Assembly (NCBI RefSeq): GCF_037949795.1
Contig: NZ_CP149933.1
Location: 124,001 to 188,000 of the forward strand
Direction: 5' to 3'
DNA: 64,000 nucleotides
From: Thioclava sp. GXIMD2076
GTDB taxonomy: Bacteria; Pseudomonadota; Alphaproteobacteria; Rhodobacterales; Rhodobacteraceae
Position 1 is the stretch's first letter. Every line of letters begins with the position of its first letter. Shown here in pieces: positions 8,068 to 16,348 of the stretch. A program made the position numbers and the translations under genes. A model generated the notes under the pieces. It did not search any database and was not told where the DNA came from. It worked only from the letters and a program-made list of their open reading frames with translations.

Positions 8068-8796
8068 ATGAATTTGACCGATTTCAAGATCCTGACGTTT
8101 GACGTCTATGGCACGCTGATCGACTGGGAGAGCGGCATGTTCGAGGGGCTCAAGCCACTGACCTCGCAGCTGAAAACCCCGTTGAGCCGCGATCAGGTCC
8201 TCGAGGCGCATGCCTATCACGAAAGCACCCAGCAGGCCTGGACGCCGGCCATGCCCTATACCCGGCTTCTGGCCACCGTCTATCGCCGTCTGGCAGAGGA
8301 ATGGCAGATCCCCGTGACATGGGAAGAATGCGAGACCTATGGCCGGTCGGTCGAACATTGGCCCGCCTTCCCCGATAGCGCCGAGGCGCTGCGTTACCTA
8401 CAGCAGCATTACAAACTCTGCGTGCTCTCCAATGTGGATGCGGCTTCGTTCAAACATTCCAATGCGAAGCTGGGCGTGACCTTCGATCATGTCTACACCG
8501 CCGAGGATATCGGCAGCTACAAGCCCTCGGACCGGAATTTCGACTATATGATCGGGCATCTGGCGCGGGTCGGGATAGCCAAGGACCAGATCCTGCATAC
8601 GGCCGAGAGCATGTTCCATGACCACCAGCCCGCAAACCGTCACGGGCTGGCCAATGCGTGGATCTATCGCCGCCACGACAAGGAAGGCTTTGGTGCCACG
8701 ATGAATCCGGGCGAGATGCCGAGCTATGATTTCCGCTTCAACTCGATGGCGGAACTGGCGCAGGCGCATAAAGAGGCGGTTGCCGCAATGGCCTGA
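8068..8796 (+). CDS. Haloacid dehalogenase, type II (HAD hydrolase)
   Basis: A 242-residue HAD-superfamily hydrolase resembling L-2-haloacid dehalogenases. The N-terminal nucleophile motif is FDVYGTLIDWE, the serine motif is VLSNVD near residue 120, the lysine region is YKPSDRNFDYMI, and the C-terminal motif is AESMFHDHQPANRHGL. Substrates of such proteins are often not haloacids in vivo, so the natural substrate is uncertain. The start is ATG 8068 behind AAAGGTGG, not an earlier in-frame ATG that lacks a ribosome site. It stands alone and converges on the ugp-like operon. Confidence 0.82.
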   Translation: MNLTDFKILTFDVYGTLIDWESGMFEGLKPLTSQLKTPLSRDQVLEAHAYHESTQQAWTPAMPYTRLLATVYRRLAEEWQIPVTWEECETYGRSVEHWPAFPDSAEALRYLQQHYKLCVLSNVDAASFKHSNAKLGVTFDHVYTAEDIGSYKPSDRNFDYMIGHLARVGIAKDQILHTAESMFHDHQPANRHGLANAWIYRRHDKEGFGATMNPGEMPSYDFRFNSMAELAQAHKEAVAAMA

Positions 8797-8823
8797 GGCG
8801 GGGCGGGAAGTCCCTGACCAAAG

Positions 8824-9624
8824 TCAGGGACCGACGCAGACAGGGGCCTGCACCGTGGGCACCTGCCCAGCCTCGGCCATGAAGGCGCGGAACCCCAGCC
8901 CGTCGAGGAAGATCACGCGGTAATGGGCGTGGCCCTTGGTCCACCACGGATCGGGGCGATCGATCTCGGTGATGAAGCGATGCGCGCAGGCCTGACCCGC
9001 GCTGTAGGCGATGCCTTCGGGCGAGGTGCCCGTGAGCGGCATATGGATATGGCCGAAGACGATATGGCGAATGCCCTGCGGATGGGCGGCCAACCGCGCC
9101 ATCACGCGGCCCTCGTCATGCAGGCTGATATTGGTAAAATGGCCGATCCCGTCATCCATCGGCGGGTGGTGGATGAAGATCGTGGGCGGCAGCGGGCCTG
9201 CGCCTTGCAGGGCCTTGTCCAGAAATTCCATCCGGTCGGGCCCGAAAATGCCGCCGATCACGCCCGCCTCATGGGTATCAAGAAAGATCAGCCGTCCGAA
9301 ATCTGTGTCCTGAACCCCCTGCACATAGCCATTGGCGTCGAGCGGATGCTCGGGGAAGGCGGCGATAAAATTGGGCCGGTCGTCATGATTGCCCAGCATC
9401 AGCCGCACGGGGAAGGGCACAGGCGCCAGGATCTCGCGAAGAAGGTCATAGGCCTCGGGGTCGCCGTGGTTGCACAGATCGCCGGTGATCACCATCAGAT
9501 CGGCGTCTCTATGGCGGTTCAGGATATCGTCGATGGCCGCGCGCATCTGCGCCTCGGGGTCCACCGTGTTGGCCAGTTGGCCCGCGGGCATCAGATGGGT
9601 GTCGGTCAGCTGGATGATCTTCAT
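8824..9624 (-). CDS. Calcineurin-like phosphodiesterase (CpdA/GpdQ type)
   Basis: A 266-residue class III cyclic nucleotide/glycerophosphodiester phosphodiesterase. The two-metal-site motifs are all visible: QLTDTHL at the N-terminus, ITGDLCNHGD, LGNHDDR, FIHHPPMDDG and FGHIHMPL. It is the last gene of the leftward ugp-like operon. That position favours hydrolysis of imported glycerophosphodiesters, as in GpdQ, over cyclic AMP breakdown, although the fold serves both. I take ATG 9624 as the start because the fold's first strand begins there. Confidence 0.82.
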   Translation of the reverse strand: MKIIQLTDTHLMPAGQLANTVDPEAQMRAAIDDILNRHRDADLMVITGDLCNHGDPEAYDLLREILAPVPFPVRLMLGNHDDRPNFIAAFPEHPLDANGYVQGVQDTDFGRLIFLDTHEAGVIGGIFGPDRMEFLDKALQGAGPLPPTIFIHHPPMDDGIGHFTNISLHDEGRVMARLAAHPQGIRHIVFGHIHMPLTGTSPEGIAYSAGQACAHRFITEIDRPDPWWTKGHAHYRVIFLDGLGFRAFMAEAGQVPTVQAPVCVGP

Positions 9625-9677
9625 GGCTCTGCTTTCAAAGGTCATGCGGGAGGCCAGAGCCCCCCGCATGGTTTGGG

Positions 9678-10967
9678 TCATTCCATCAGGGCGTTGGTCT
9701 GTTCCACGATCTGCTTCAGCCCGTCCTCGGGCGAGACCTCGCCGCGCATGACCGTGCCGATGATGTCACGCTGGGTGCGCCAGATACGGACCGAGTCGCC
9801 ACCCGGATAACCCGCCCAAGGCAGCGATTTGTCGGCCTGCAGCGAGGCGGTTTTTACGTTGGGATGCTCGGCGTAATAAGGCGCCAGATAGGCCTCGCCG
9901 GTGGCGTTCTTGTTGGTGGGCAGATAGCCCGTGATGCGCACGATCACGTTCTGCGCCTCGGGGCCGGTGATCCATTTGAGATAGTTCCACGCGGCCTGTT
10001 GCTTGGCCTTGTCCTGCGTGAGGATGACGGCCGAGTTGCCACCCGTGGGCACGCCGCCATTGGTCTTGTCATCCAGCGGGAAGGTCGCGGTGGCCAGATC
10101 GAACCGGTCGCCCACAAGGCCCTCGATCGTCTGCACATGGGCAGGCGTCGAGACCATGAAGCCCGTCTTGCCTGCGCCAAACTGCTGGCGCGCCTGATCC
10201 CAGTCGAAGGTCGGCGCACCGGCCTCGGCGGCCATCTGGCGGATCATCTTCAGCGCGTTCAGCCCGATCTCGTTATCGAAAGCCACCTTGCCGGTGGTCT
10301 CATCGACCAGCTTGCCGCCCTGCTCGAAGATCAGCGCCTGCCAGAGCCAGTCATCCGGCCAGCCCGCGATATCATAGGCCATGCCCGCCATATCGGGGTG
10401 CATCTGGTGGATCTTGGCGCCAAGCGCGATCAGCTCGGGCATGGTGTCGGGCATATGCGCCGGATCGGCGCCCGCCTCTTTCACCAGCTCGGAATTGATA
10501 TAGAGGATCGGCGAAGACGCATTGACCGGCAGGCCATATTGCTTGCCATCGATCTGGCCAAGCGCCGCCATATTGGGCGAGTAGTTCTTGTTGAGGAAGG
10601 ACTGACCGCCCTCGGCTTCGATGAAGGGCCCCAGGTCGGTGATCTGGCCGCGCGGCTCCAGCGTATGGACCAGCTCGGCGGTCAGGTTATAGCCCGAGAA
10701 ATAGACATCCGGCAGATCGCCCGTCACCGCCGAGCGCAGCACCTGCGCCTGACCGTCGGTATAATTGGCGGCGGGTGCTAGGAAGTTGATCTTCACACCC
10801 GGATTGTTCTTCTCGAATTCCTCGGCCAGCGGCTGATGGAATTTCGTAAAGCCCGGCATGTTGTAGAGCACATTCAGCGTGACCTCTTGCGCCATGGCGG
10901 GAAGCGCCATCAGCAAAGCGGCAGAGGTGGTAAGCCCCGTCAGAACGGTGCGGCGGGTGGGATACAT
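9678..10967 (-). CDS. ABC transporter substrate-binding protein, UgpB-like
   Basis: A 429-residue periplasmic binding protein with a signal peptide (MYPTRRTVLTGLTTSAALLM, then an AMA-Q cleavage region). NASSPILYINSEL and ITGYLPTNK correspond to equivalent stretches in the glycerol-3-phosphate binding protein UgpB. It is therefore placed in that subgroup of family 1 binding proteins, though a sugar ligand cannot be excluded. The ribosome site is GGAG before ATG 10967. It is the fourth gene of the ATPase-permease-permease-binding protein-phosphodiesterase operon. Confidence 0.82.
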   Translation of the reverse strand: MYPTRRTVLTGLTTSAALLMALPAMAQEVTLNVLYNMPGFTKFHQPLAEEFEKNNPGVKINFLAPAANYTDGQAQVLRSAVTGDLPDVYFSGYNLTAELVHTLEPRGQITDLGPFIEAEGGQSFLNKNYSPNMAALGQIDGKQYGLPVNASSPILYINSELVKEAGADPAHMPDTMPELIALGAKIHQMHPDMAGMAYDIAGWPDDWLWQALIFEQGGKLVDETTGKVAFDNEIGLNALKMIRQMAAEAGAPTFDWDQARQQFGAGKTGFMVSTPAHVQTIEGLVGDRFDLATATFPLDDKTNGGVPTGGNSAVILTQDKAKQQAAWNYLKWITGPEAQNVIVRITGYLPTNKNATGEAYLAPYYAEHPNVKTASLQADKSLPWAGYPGGDSVRIWRTQRDIIGTVMRGEVSPEDGLKQIVEQTNALME

Positions 10968-11005
10968 GGGAAAACTCCGGTTCGGTTGGGAGGAAGGCGG
11001 ACGGG

Positions 11006-11824
11006 TCATTTGACGCCCGTCATGGTGATGCCCGCGATGAACTGGCGGCGGGCAAGGAGGAAACAGGCGACCATGGGGGCGGTGATCAGGCAGGCCCCCG
11101 CCATGAGCGCGCCGTAATTGGTGCCGGTCTCGGCATCGGCAAAGAACAGCATGCCAAGCGGCGGCGGTGCCAGTTCGGTGCGGTTGACGACGATCATCGG
11201 CCAATAGAGGTCGTTCCAATGGGCGACCACGGAAAATACCGCGAAGGCCGCAAGCGAGGGCAGCGAGGCGCGCAGGACCAGCCGCCAGCAGATCTCCATT
11301 TCCGAAAACCCGTCCAGACGCGCGGCCTCGATGATCTCGTCGGGATAGGAGCGGAAGGACTGGTGGAAGAGGAAGATCGCGAAGACCGACAGGAAGAAGG
11401 GCGCCATCATCGCGAAATAGGTGTTGAGCATCTGCGCCTTCGCAAGCCCCACGAACAAAGGCAGCGCCAGCGCCTGCATCGGCACGCAAAGCGCGGCCAC
11501 AATCACCGATAGCAATATCTTGCGGCCACGGAACCGCAGCTTGGCCAGCGCATAGGCACAGGGCACCGCCGTCAGGACCTGCACGATCAGGATGCCCGCG
11601 CAGACGATCACCCCGTTGAGCATGAACCGCGCCATCGGCACCGAGGTCGCCGCCTGATGGAAATTCTCACCGCCCGCGAAGTCTTTCGGGATCGGCCAGA
11701 GCGAGATGTCGAAAATTTCGGAAGGCGAGCGGATCGCGGTCAGCACCATCCAGTAGAAGGGCAAAAGCATCACCACAGCGCCAAGGCCCAGCACGAGATG
11801 GGGGAGGTATTTCGAGGCGCGCAT
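11006..11824 (-). CDS. ABC transporter permease, UgpE-like
   Basis: A 272-residue inner-membrane permease of the MalG/UgpE type with about six hydrophobic helices. The cytoplasmic EAA loop that docks the ATPase reads EIIEAARLDGFSEMEICWRLVL. Its ATG overlaps the stop of the preceding permease (TGATG), so the two are coupled and form the membrane channel together. ATG 11824 is chosen because the first transmembrane helix starts shortly after it. Confidence 0.88.
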   Translation of the reverse strand: MRASKYLPHLVLGLGAVVMLLPFYWMVLTAIRSPSEIFDISLWPIPKDFAGGENFHQAATSVPMARFMLNGVIVCAGILIVQVLTAVPCAYALAKLRFRGRKILLSVIVAALCVPMQALALPLFVGLAKAQMLNTYFAMMAPFFLSVFAIFLFHQSFRSYPDEIIEAARLDGFSEMEICWRLVLRASLPSLAAFAVFSVVAHWNDLYWPMIVVNRTELAPPPLGMLFFADAETGTNYGALMAGACLITAPMVACFLLARRQFIAGITMTGVK

Positions 11825-12735
11825 CAGTAATGGACCTTCTTTTCGAGATGGAGCGTCTGGCCGATCGAGAGCACCAGAACGAGGCCGAGGAAGATCAGCG
11901 TCAGCGCCGCCGCATAGCCCGTGTTCGAGTAATCGAAGCCCTCGAGATAGAGCGCGTAGAGCAGTGTCTCGGAGCCTGCGCGGCCCTTGGTCAGCACAGC
12001 CACGGTCTCGAACACCTTGAAGGCGGAGATCGAGGTGGTCACCGTGACAAACATCGTCGTCGGCCCCAGCATCGGCCATGTCACGGTCAGGAAACGGTCA
12101 ATCGGGGATTTCGCGCCGTCCAGCTGTGCGGCCTCGTGCAGGTCCTGCGGGATGGCAGTCAGCCCTGCAAGAAACAGCACCATATTGAACCCCACGACCT
12201 GCCAGACGCCGATCAGCGCCATGGTCGGGATCAGAAGCCACGGTGTGCCCAAGAACTGCACCGCATCAAAGCCCGCCCAAGTGATCACGGCATTCACCGG
12301 CCCGAGGGTGGGGTGCAGCAGGAACTGCCAGACGGTCGCCATGGCGACCAGCGTGGCGGTGACGGGCAGGAAATAGGCCACTTCCCACAGGCCCCGCGTG
12401 CGGCTCCGCCCATGCACCAGAAGTGCCACGCCGAGCGCCAGAAAGATGCCGCAGGGGATGACGATGGCGGCATAGAGCACCGTGTTCCAGAAGGCGCGCA
12501 GGAAGACCGCGTCATGGAACGCCTTGGTGAAATTCTGGAGCCCCACGAAGTTCCAGCGGATCGCCCCAAGCTGGTAGTCGGTCAGCGAGAACCCCGCCAG
12601 CGTGAGGAGTGGCAGGATATAAATCGCCAGCAGCAGCACCACGGCGGGGGCGGCAAAAAGCATACCCTTGCTGATTTTGGCACCTGTGCGGGCGCGCGCG
12701 CGGGCGGGGGCATGGGGCAAATCGAGCGCGCTCAT
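11824..12735 (-). CDS. ABC transporter permease, UgpA-like
   Basis: A 303-residue MalF/UgpA-type permease with about six transmembrane helices and the EAA loop DLHEAAQLDGAKSPIDRFLTVTWP. It is the first of the two membrane subunits. Its start overlaps the last codons of the ATPase gene by 4 bases, and its stop overlaps the next permease by 1 base. This is a tightly coupled operon. Confidence 0.88.
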   Translation of the reverse strand: MSALDLPHAPARARARTGAKISKGMLFAAPAVVLLLAIYILPLLTLAGFSLTDYQLGAIRWNFVGLQNFTKAFHDAVFLRAFWNTVLYAAIVIPCGIFLALGVALLVHGRSRTRGLWEVAYFLPVTATLVAMATVWQFLLHPTLGPVNAVITWAGFDAVQFLGTPWLLIPTMALIGVWQVVGFNMVLFLAGLTAIPQDLHEAAQLDGAKSPIDRFLTVTWPMLGPTTMFVTVTTSISAFKVFETVAVLTKGRAGSETLLYALYLEGFDYSNTGYAAALTLIFLGLVLVLSIGQTLHLEKKVHY

Positions 12736-13862
12736 GCCACCACCTTTTGCAGGAGGCGCGCGGTCAGGCGCTGCCCATCGGGGCCGAACACATGCAGCGC
12801 GTCCTGTGCAAAGCCCAGATGGATGATCCCGGCTGGGGCGGGGCCCGAGGCGCTCTGGCGCAGGGTAAGCGAGAGCGTCTCATCGGCCAGAAGCGCACAG
12901 CTCACATAGCGGTCGGCGCCATGGGTCTCGATACGGGTGACCCGCGCAGGAAGCCCTGTTGCCGCCAGATGCAGATCCTCGGCGCGCAGACCGAGCGTCA
13001 GCGGCCCCGCTTGCCGCACCCGCAGATCCAGCACCTCGCCCATCAGGCGCAGCCGGCCATCGGCCATGCTTTCGGCGGGCAGAAGGTTGATCGTGGGCGC
13101 GCCGATAAACCGTGCCACCGTCAGGTTGGCGGGGCGGCGATAGAGCTCTTCGGGTGTTCCCAGCTGTTCGATCCGGCCCTCCGACATCAGCGCGATCCGG
13201 TCGGACATGGTCATCGCCTCGACCTGATCATGGGTGACATAGATGAAGGTCGCGCCAAGGCGTTTGTGCAGGGCGGCCAGCTCGTCGCGCATATGGGCGC
13301 GCAGTTTGGCGTCGAGATTGGAGAGCGGCTCGTCCATCAGGAAGGCTGCCGGATTGCGCACCAAGGCCCGCGCGAGCGCCACCCGCTGGCGCTGTCCGCC
13401 CGAGAGCTGCGCCGGTTTGCGGTCCAGAAGCGCCGAGATCTGCAGCAGCTCGGCGGCATGTTCGACGGCGATCTCGATCTCGCGCAGGGTATCGCGCGGC
13501 GCGGTCAGCCGCCCCAGCAGCGGCAGCCGGTCGATCAGCCGCAGACGGCGCATGCGCAGAGGCGTCGCGATATTCTGGCGCACGCTCATATGCGGATAGA
13601 GCGCATAGGACTGGAAGACCATCGCCAGATTGCGGTCTGTCGGATCGGTGCCGGTAACATCCTCGCCATCGATCCGCACGGAGCCGGTATCGGCAGTCTC
13701 GAGCCCTGCGATGATCCGCAACAGCGTCGATTTCCCGCAGCCCGACATCCCTACCAGCGACAGGAATTCGCCCGCACGGATCTCGAGATCGATCCCCTTG
13801 AGCACGGTCGTCGTGCCGAACCCCTTGCCGATACCGGCAAGTGTCACGGATTGGGAGGTCAT
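12732..13862 (-). CDS. ABC transporter ATP-binding protein, UgpC/MalK-like
   Basis: A 376-residue ATPase. It has Walker A GMSGCGKST near residue 40, the signature LSGGQRQRVALARAL near 140, Walker B FLMDEPLSNLDAKL and the switch histidine in YVTHDQVEAMTM. A C-terminal regulatory TOBE region is typical of the UgpC/MalK group. ATG 13862 follows GAAGGAAAC. It is the promoter-proximal gene of the operon, with a Pho-box-like site 68 bases upstream, which supports phosphate control. Confidence 0.88.
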   Translation of the reverse strand: MTSQSVTLAGIGKGFGTTTVLKGIDLEIRAGEFLSLVGMSGCGKSTLLRIIAGLETADTGSVRIDGEDVTGTDPTDRNLAMVFQSYALYPHMSVRQNIATPLRMRRLRLIDRLPLLGRLTAPRDTLREIEIAVEHAAELLQISALLDRKPAQLSGGQRQRVALARALVRNPAAFLMDEPLSNLDAKLRAHMRDELAALHKRLGATFIYVTHDQVEAMTMSDRIALMSEGRIEQLGTPEELYRRPANLTVARFIGAPTINLLPAESMADGRLRLMGEVLDLRVRQAGPLTLGLRAEDLHLAATGLPARVTRIETHGADRYVSCALLADETLSLTLRQSASGPAPAGIIHLGFAQDALHVFGPDGQRLTARLLQKVVA

Positions 13863-13929
13863 GTCAGTTTCCTTCGCATCTGTTCGGGCTCCAGATGCAG
13901 CGGCAAGGTAACAATCAGGCTTAGCTTTT

Positions 13930-13947
13930 ATGAAAGATTTCCGACAG
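13930..13947 (-). promoter_or_regulatory. Pho-box-like PhoB site ahead of the ugp-like operon
   Basis: On the minus strand CTGTCGG-AAAT-CTTTCAT matches the Pho box layout CTGTCAT-N4-CTGTCAT at 11 of 14 positions, with an A/T-rich N4. It lies 68 bases before the ATPase start. PhoB control of ugp operons is established in E. coli and rhizobia. The call rests on the match plus gene context. The remaining gap up to eutB (13948-14146) shows no B12 riboswitch and no convincing promoter. Confidence 0.55.
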
Positions 13948-14146
13948 CGCCCTGACCGCCGCAAGGCATGCAGCGCGATGGGGCGGTTTCGCCGGATGCC
14001 CGTCCTTCAGGCAGGGCTGCCGGTTTCGGGGGAGATCGCCAAACTTGACAGATCATGACAGTGGCGCCGGTGCGATTGTCATATGCGGTCAAGTCTTGGC
14101 GGGGCAGGATGCGCTATCCTTGCTGCAGACATCTATCGGAGGCCCC

Positions 14147-15538
14147 ATGCCCAGCTATCGCCATATGATCGGTTCCGAAATCTTCCGTTTCGACAGCCTG
14201 ACCGCATTGCTGGCGGCGGCGAGCCCGCAGCGCTCGGGAGACGAGCTGGCAGGCGTTGCCGCCGAGAGCGAGATCGCAAGAGTGGCCGCCCAGATGGCGC
14301 TGGCCGATCTGCCGCTCACCGAATTTCTGGCAGAACAGCTTGTGCCCTATGAGGACGACGAGGTCACACGCCTGATCTGTGATAGCCATGATCGCGCGGC
14401 CTTCGCGCCCGTGGCGCATATGACGGTGGGCCAGTTCCGCGACTGGCTATTGTCGAACGAGGCCAACGCGTCCTCGCTCAAGGCGTTGGCGCCGGGGCTG
14501 ACGCCCGAGATGGTCGCCGCCGTCTCCAAGCTGATGCGCAACCGCGACCTGATCGCGGTGGCCCGCAAAATCGAGATCATCACCGCCTTCCGCACCACTA
14601 TGGGCCTGTCGGGCACCGTCTCGAGCCGGCTCCAGCCCAACCATCCGACCGATGATCCGGCAGGCGTGGCCGCGAGCATCATCGACGGGCTCCTTTACGG
14701 CATTGGCGATGCGATGATCGGCATCAACCCCGCCACCGATAACGTGCCGCAGGCAATGGCCCTGATCCATCTGCTGGATGAACTCCGCGAGCGTCACGCG
14801 ATCCCCACGCAAAGCTGCGTGCTGACCCATGTGACCAATTCTATCGAGATCATCAATCGCGGTGCGCCGCTCGATCTGGTGTTCCAGTCGATTGCGGGCA
14901 CCGAGAAGGCCAATCGGGGCTTCGGGGTGGATCTGGCGATTCTGGCCGAGGCGCAGGACGCGGCGCTGTCGCTCAAGCGCGGCACCGTGGGCCAGAATGT
15001 GATGTATTTCGAGACAGGGCAGGGCGCGGCTCTGTCAGCCGATGCGCATTTCGGGATGGACCAGCAGACCGTCGAGACCCGCGCCTATGCGGTGGCGCGC
15101 GCTTTTGACCCGCTTCTGGTGAACACGGTCGTGGGCTTTATCGGGCCGGAATATCTGTTTGATGGCAAGCAGATCACCCGCGCGGGCCTCGAGGACCATT
15201 TCTGCGCCAAGCTGATGGGCGTGCCGATGGGCTGTGATGTGTGCTACACTAACCACTCCCATGCTGATCAGGATGATATGGACGGTCTGCTGACGCTTCT
15301 GTCGGATGCGGGCTGCCGGTATTTCATCGGCGTGCCGGGCGCGGATGACATCATGCTCAATTATCAGTCGCTCTCCTATCACGACATTCTCTATCTGCGC
15401 GAAAGCTTCGGGCTGCGGGCCGCGCCCGAATTCGAGAGCTGGCTTTCGGCACAGGGGATTGTGGATGAGGGCGGGCGTATCGCGCCTGCGCCGGACCGGC
15501 TGCTGGCGGCGATGACCCGCCCGGCCCTGAGCGCGTGA
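14147..15538 (+). CDS. eutB: Ethanolamine ammonia-lyase large subunit
   Basis: The 463-residue catalytic subunit of the adenosylcobalamin-dependent lyase that splits ethanolamine into acetaldehyde and ammonia. It follows E. coli EutB across its length: RSGDELAGVAAESE, YEDDEVTRLI, SSRLQPNHPTDD, YFETGQGAALSADAHFG, NTVVGFIGPEYLFDG and GCDVCYTNHSHADQDD. An earlier in-frame ATG exists at 14045, but ATG 14147 has a strong GGAGG site and matches the family start. It forms an operon with eutC and a permease. No EutA reactivase is adjacent. Confidence 0.95.
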   Translation: MPSYRHMIGSEIFRFDSLTALLAAASPQRSGDELAGVAAESEIARVAAQMALADLPLTEFLAEQLVPYEDDEVTRLICDSHDRAAFAPVAHMTVGQFRDWLLSNEANASSLKALAPGLTPEMVAAVSKLMRNRDLIAVARKIEIITAFRTTMGLSGTVSSRLQPNHPTDDPAGVAASIIDGLLYGIGDAMIGINPATDNVPQAMALIHLLDELRERHAIPTQSCVLTHVTNSIEIINRGAPLDLVFQSIAGTEKANRGFGVDLAILAEAQDAALSLKRGTVGQNVMYFETGQGAALSADAHFGMDQQTVETRAYAVARAFDPLLVNTVVGFIGPEYLFDGKQITRAGLEDHFCAKLMGVPMGCDVCYTNHSHADQDDMDGLLTLLSDAGCRYFIGVPGADDIMLNYQSLSYHDILYLRESFGLRAAPEFESWLSAQGIVDEGGRIAPAPDRLLAAMTRPALSA

Positions 15539-15547
15539 GGGGATACC

Positions 15548-16309
15548 ATGAGCGATGATCTGACCCGCGACCCCTTCGCCCGCCTTCGCCAAGCCACCCG
15601 CGCCCGTATTGGGCTCGGGCGTTCGGGCGCGGGGCTGCCCACGCCGGCGCTCGCGTCCTTCCGGCTCGATGCCGCGCGGGCGCGCGATGCGGTCCATGCG
15701 CCGCTGGATGTGGCGGCCTTGCAGGCCGAGCTTTCCGAGTTCGAGACGCTGGCGCTCCGTTCGGCTGCGGCCGACCGCTCCATCTATCTCCGCCGCCCCG
15801 ATCTGGGGCGCAAACTGGCCGAAGAGGATCGCGCGGGGCTGGCAAAGGGCGACTATGATCTGGCCTTTGTCATCTGTGACGGGCTGTCCTCGGCGGCTGT
15901 TGCGGCACATGCGGGCGCGACCCTGCGCGCGGCCCATGAGGCGCTTCCGGATCTGTCCATCGCGCCGGTGGCGATTGTCACCCAGGGGCGCGTGGCTGTG
16001 GGCGACGAGGTCGGGCAGGGCTTGGGGGCCCGCATGGTGGCCGTGCTGATCGGCGAGCGTCCGGGCCTGACCGTGGCCGACAGCCTTGGCATCTATCTCA
16101 CCTATAACCCGCGTCCCGGTTGCCCCGATAGCGACCGGAACTGCCTGTCCAATATTCACCTCAGTGGTGGTCAGACGCCCGCTCAGGCGGCAAGCAAACT
16201 GGCATGGCTGGTGCGCGAGGCGCGCAGGCTGGGTCTGACCGGCACCAAGCTGAAAGAAGAGGCTCCCACGCTGGCGGCCTCGGAAACAACCGCAATTCCA
16301 AAGGAATAG
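15548..16309 (+). CDS. eutC: Ethanolamine ammonia-lyase small subunit
   Basis: A 253-residue small subunit that completes the cobalamin site of the lyase. Typical segments are ICDGLSSAAVAAH, PVAIVTQGRVAVGDEVG, LIGERPGLTVADSLGIYLTY and RNCLSNIHLSGG. It starts 9 bases after the eutB stop behind GAGGGGA. The first 45 residues, arginine- and alanine-rich, are less conserved, as usual for EutC. Confidence 0.95.
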   Translation: MSDDLTRDPFARLRQATRARIGLGRSGAGLPTPALASFRLDAARARDAVHAPLDVAALQAELSEFETLALRSAAADRSIYLRRPDLGRKLAEEDRAGLAKGDYDLAFVICDGLSSAAVAAHAGATLRAAHEALPDLSIAPVAIVTQGRVAVGDEVGQGLGARMVAVLIGERPGLTVADSLGIYLTYNPRPGCPDSDRNCLSNIHLSGGQTPAQAASKLAWLVREARRLGLTGTKLKEEAPTLAASETTAIPKE

Positions 16310-16348
16310 GCCCTAAGGGGCATCGAAAAACAAAACGGGGAAAACATC

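Noticed and set aside
13863..14146. B12 riboswitch upstream of eutB
   Set aside because: No B12-box sequence or supporting stem pattern is visible in the gap; the enzyme uses B12, but the leader gives no sign of this control.
15530..15550. Second copy of the GntR palindrome half-site (GGGATAC) before eutC
   Set aside because: Only one arm is present and it forms part of the eutC ribosome site; it is coincidental.
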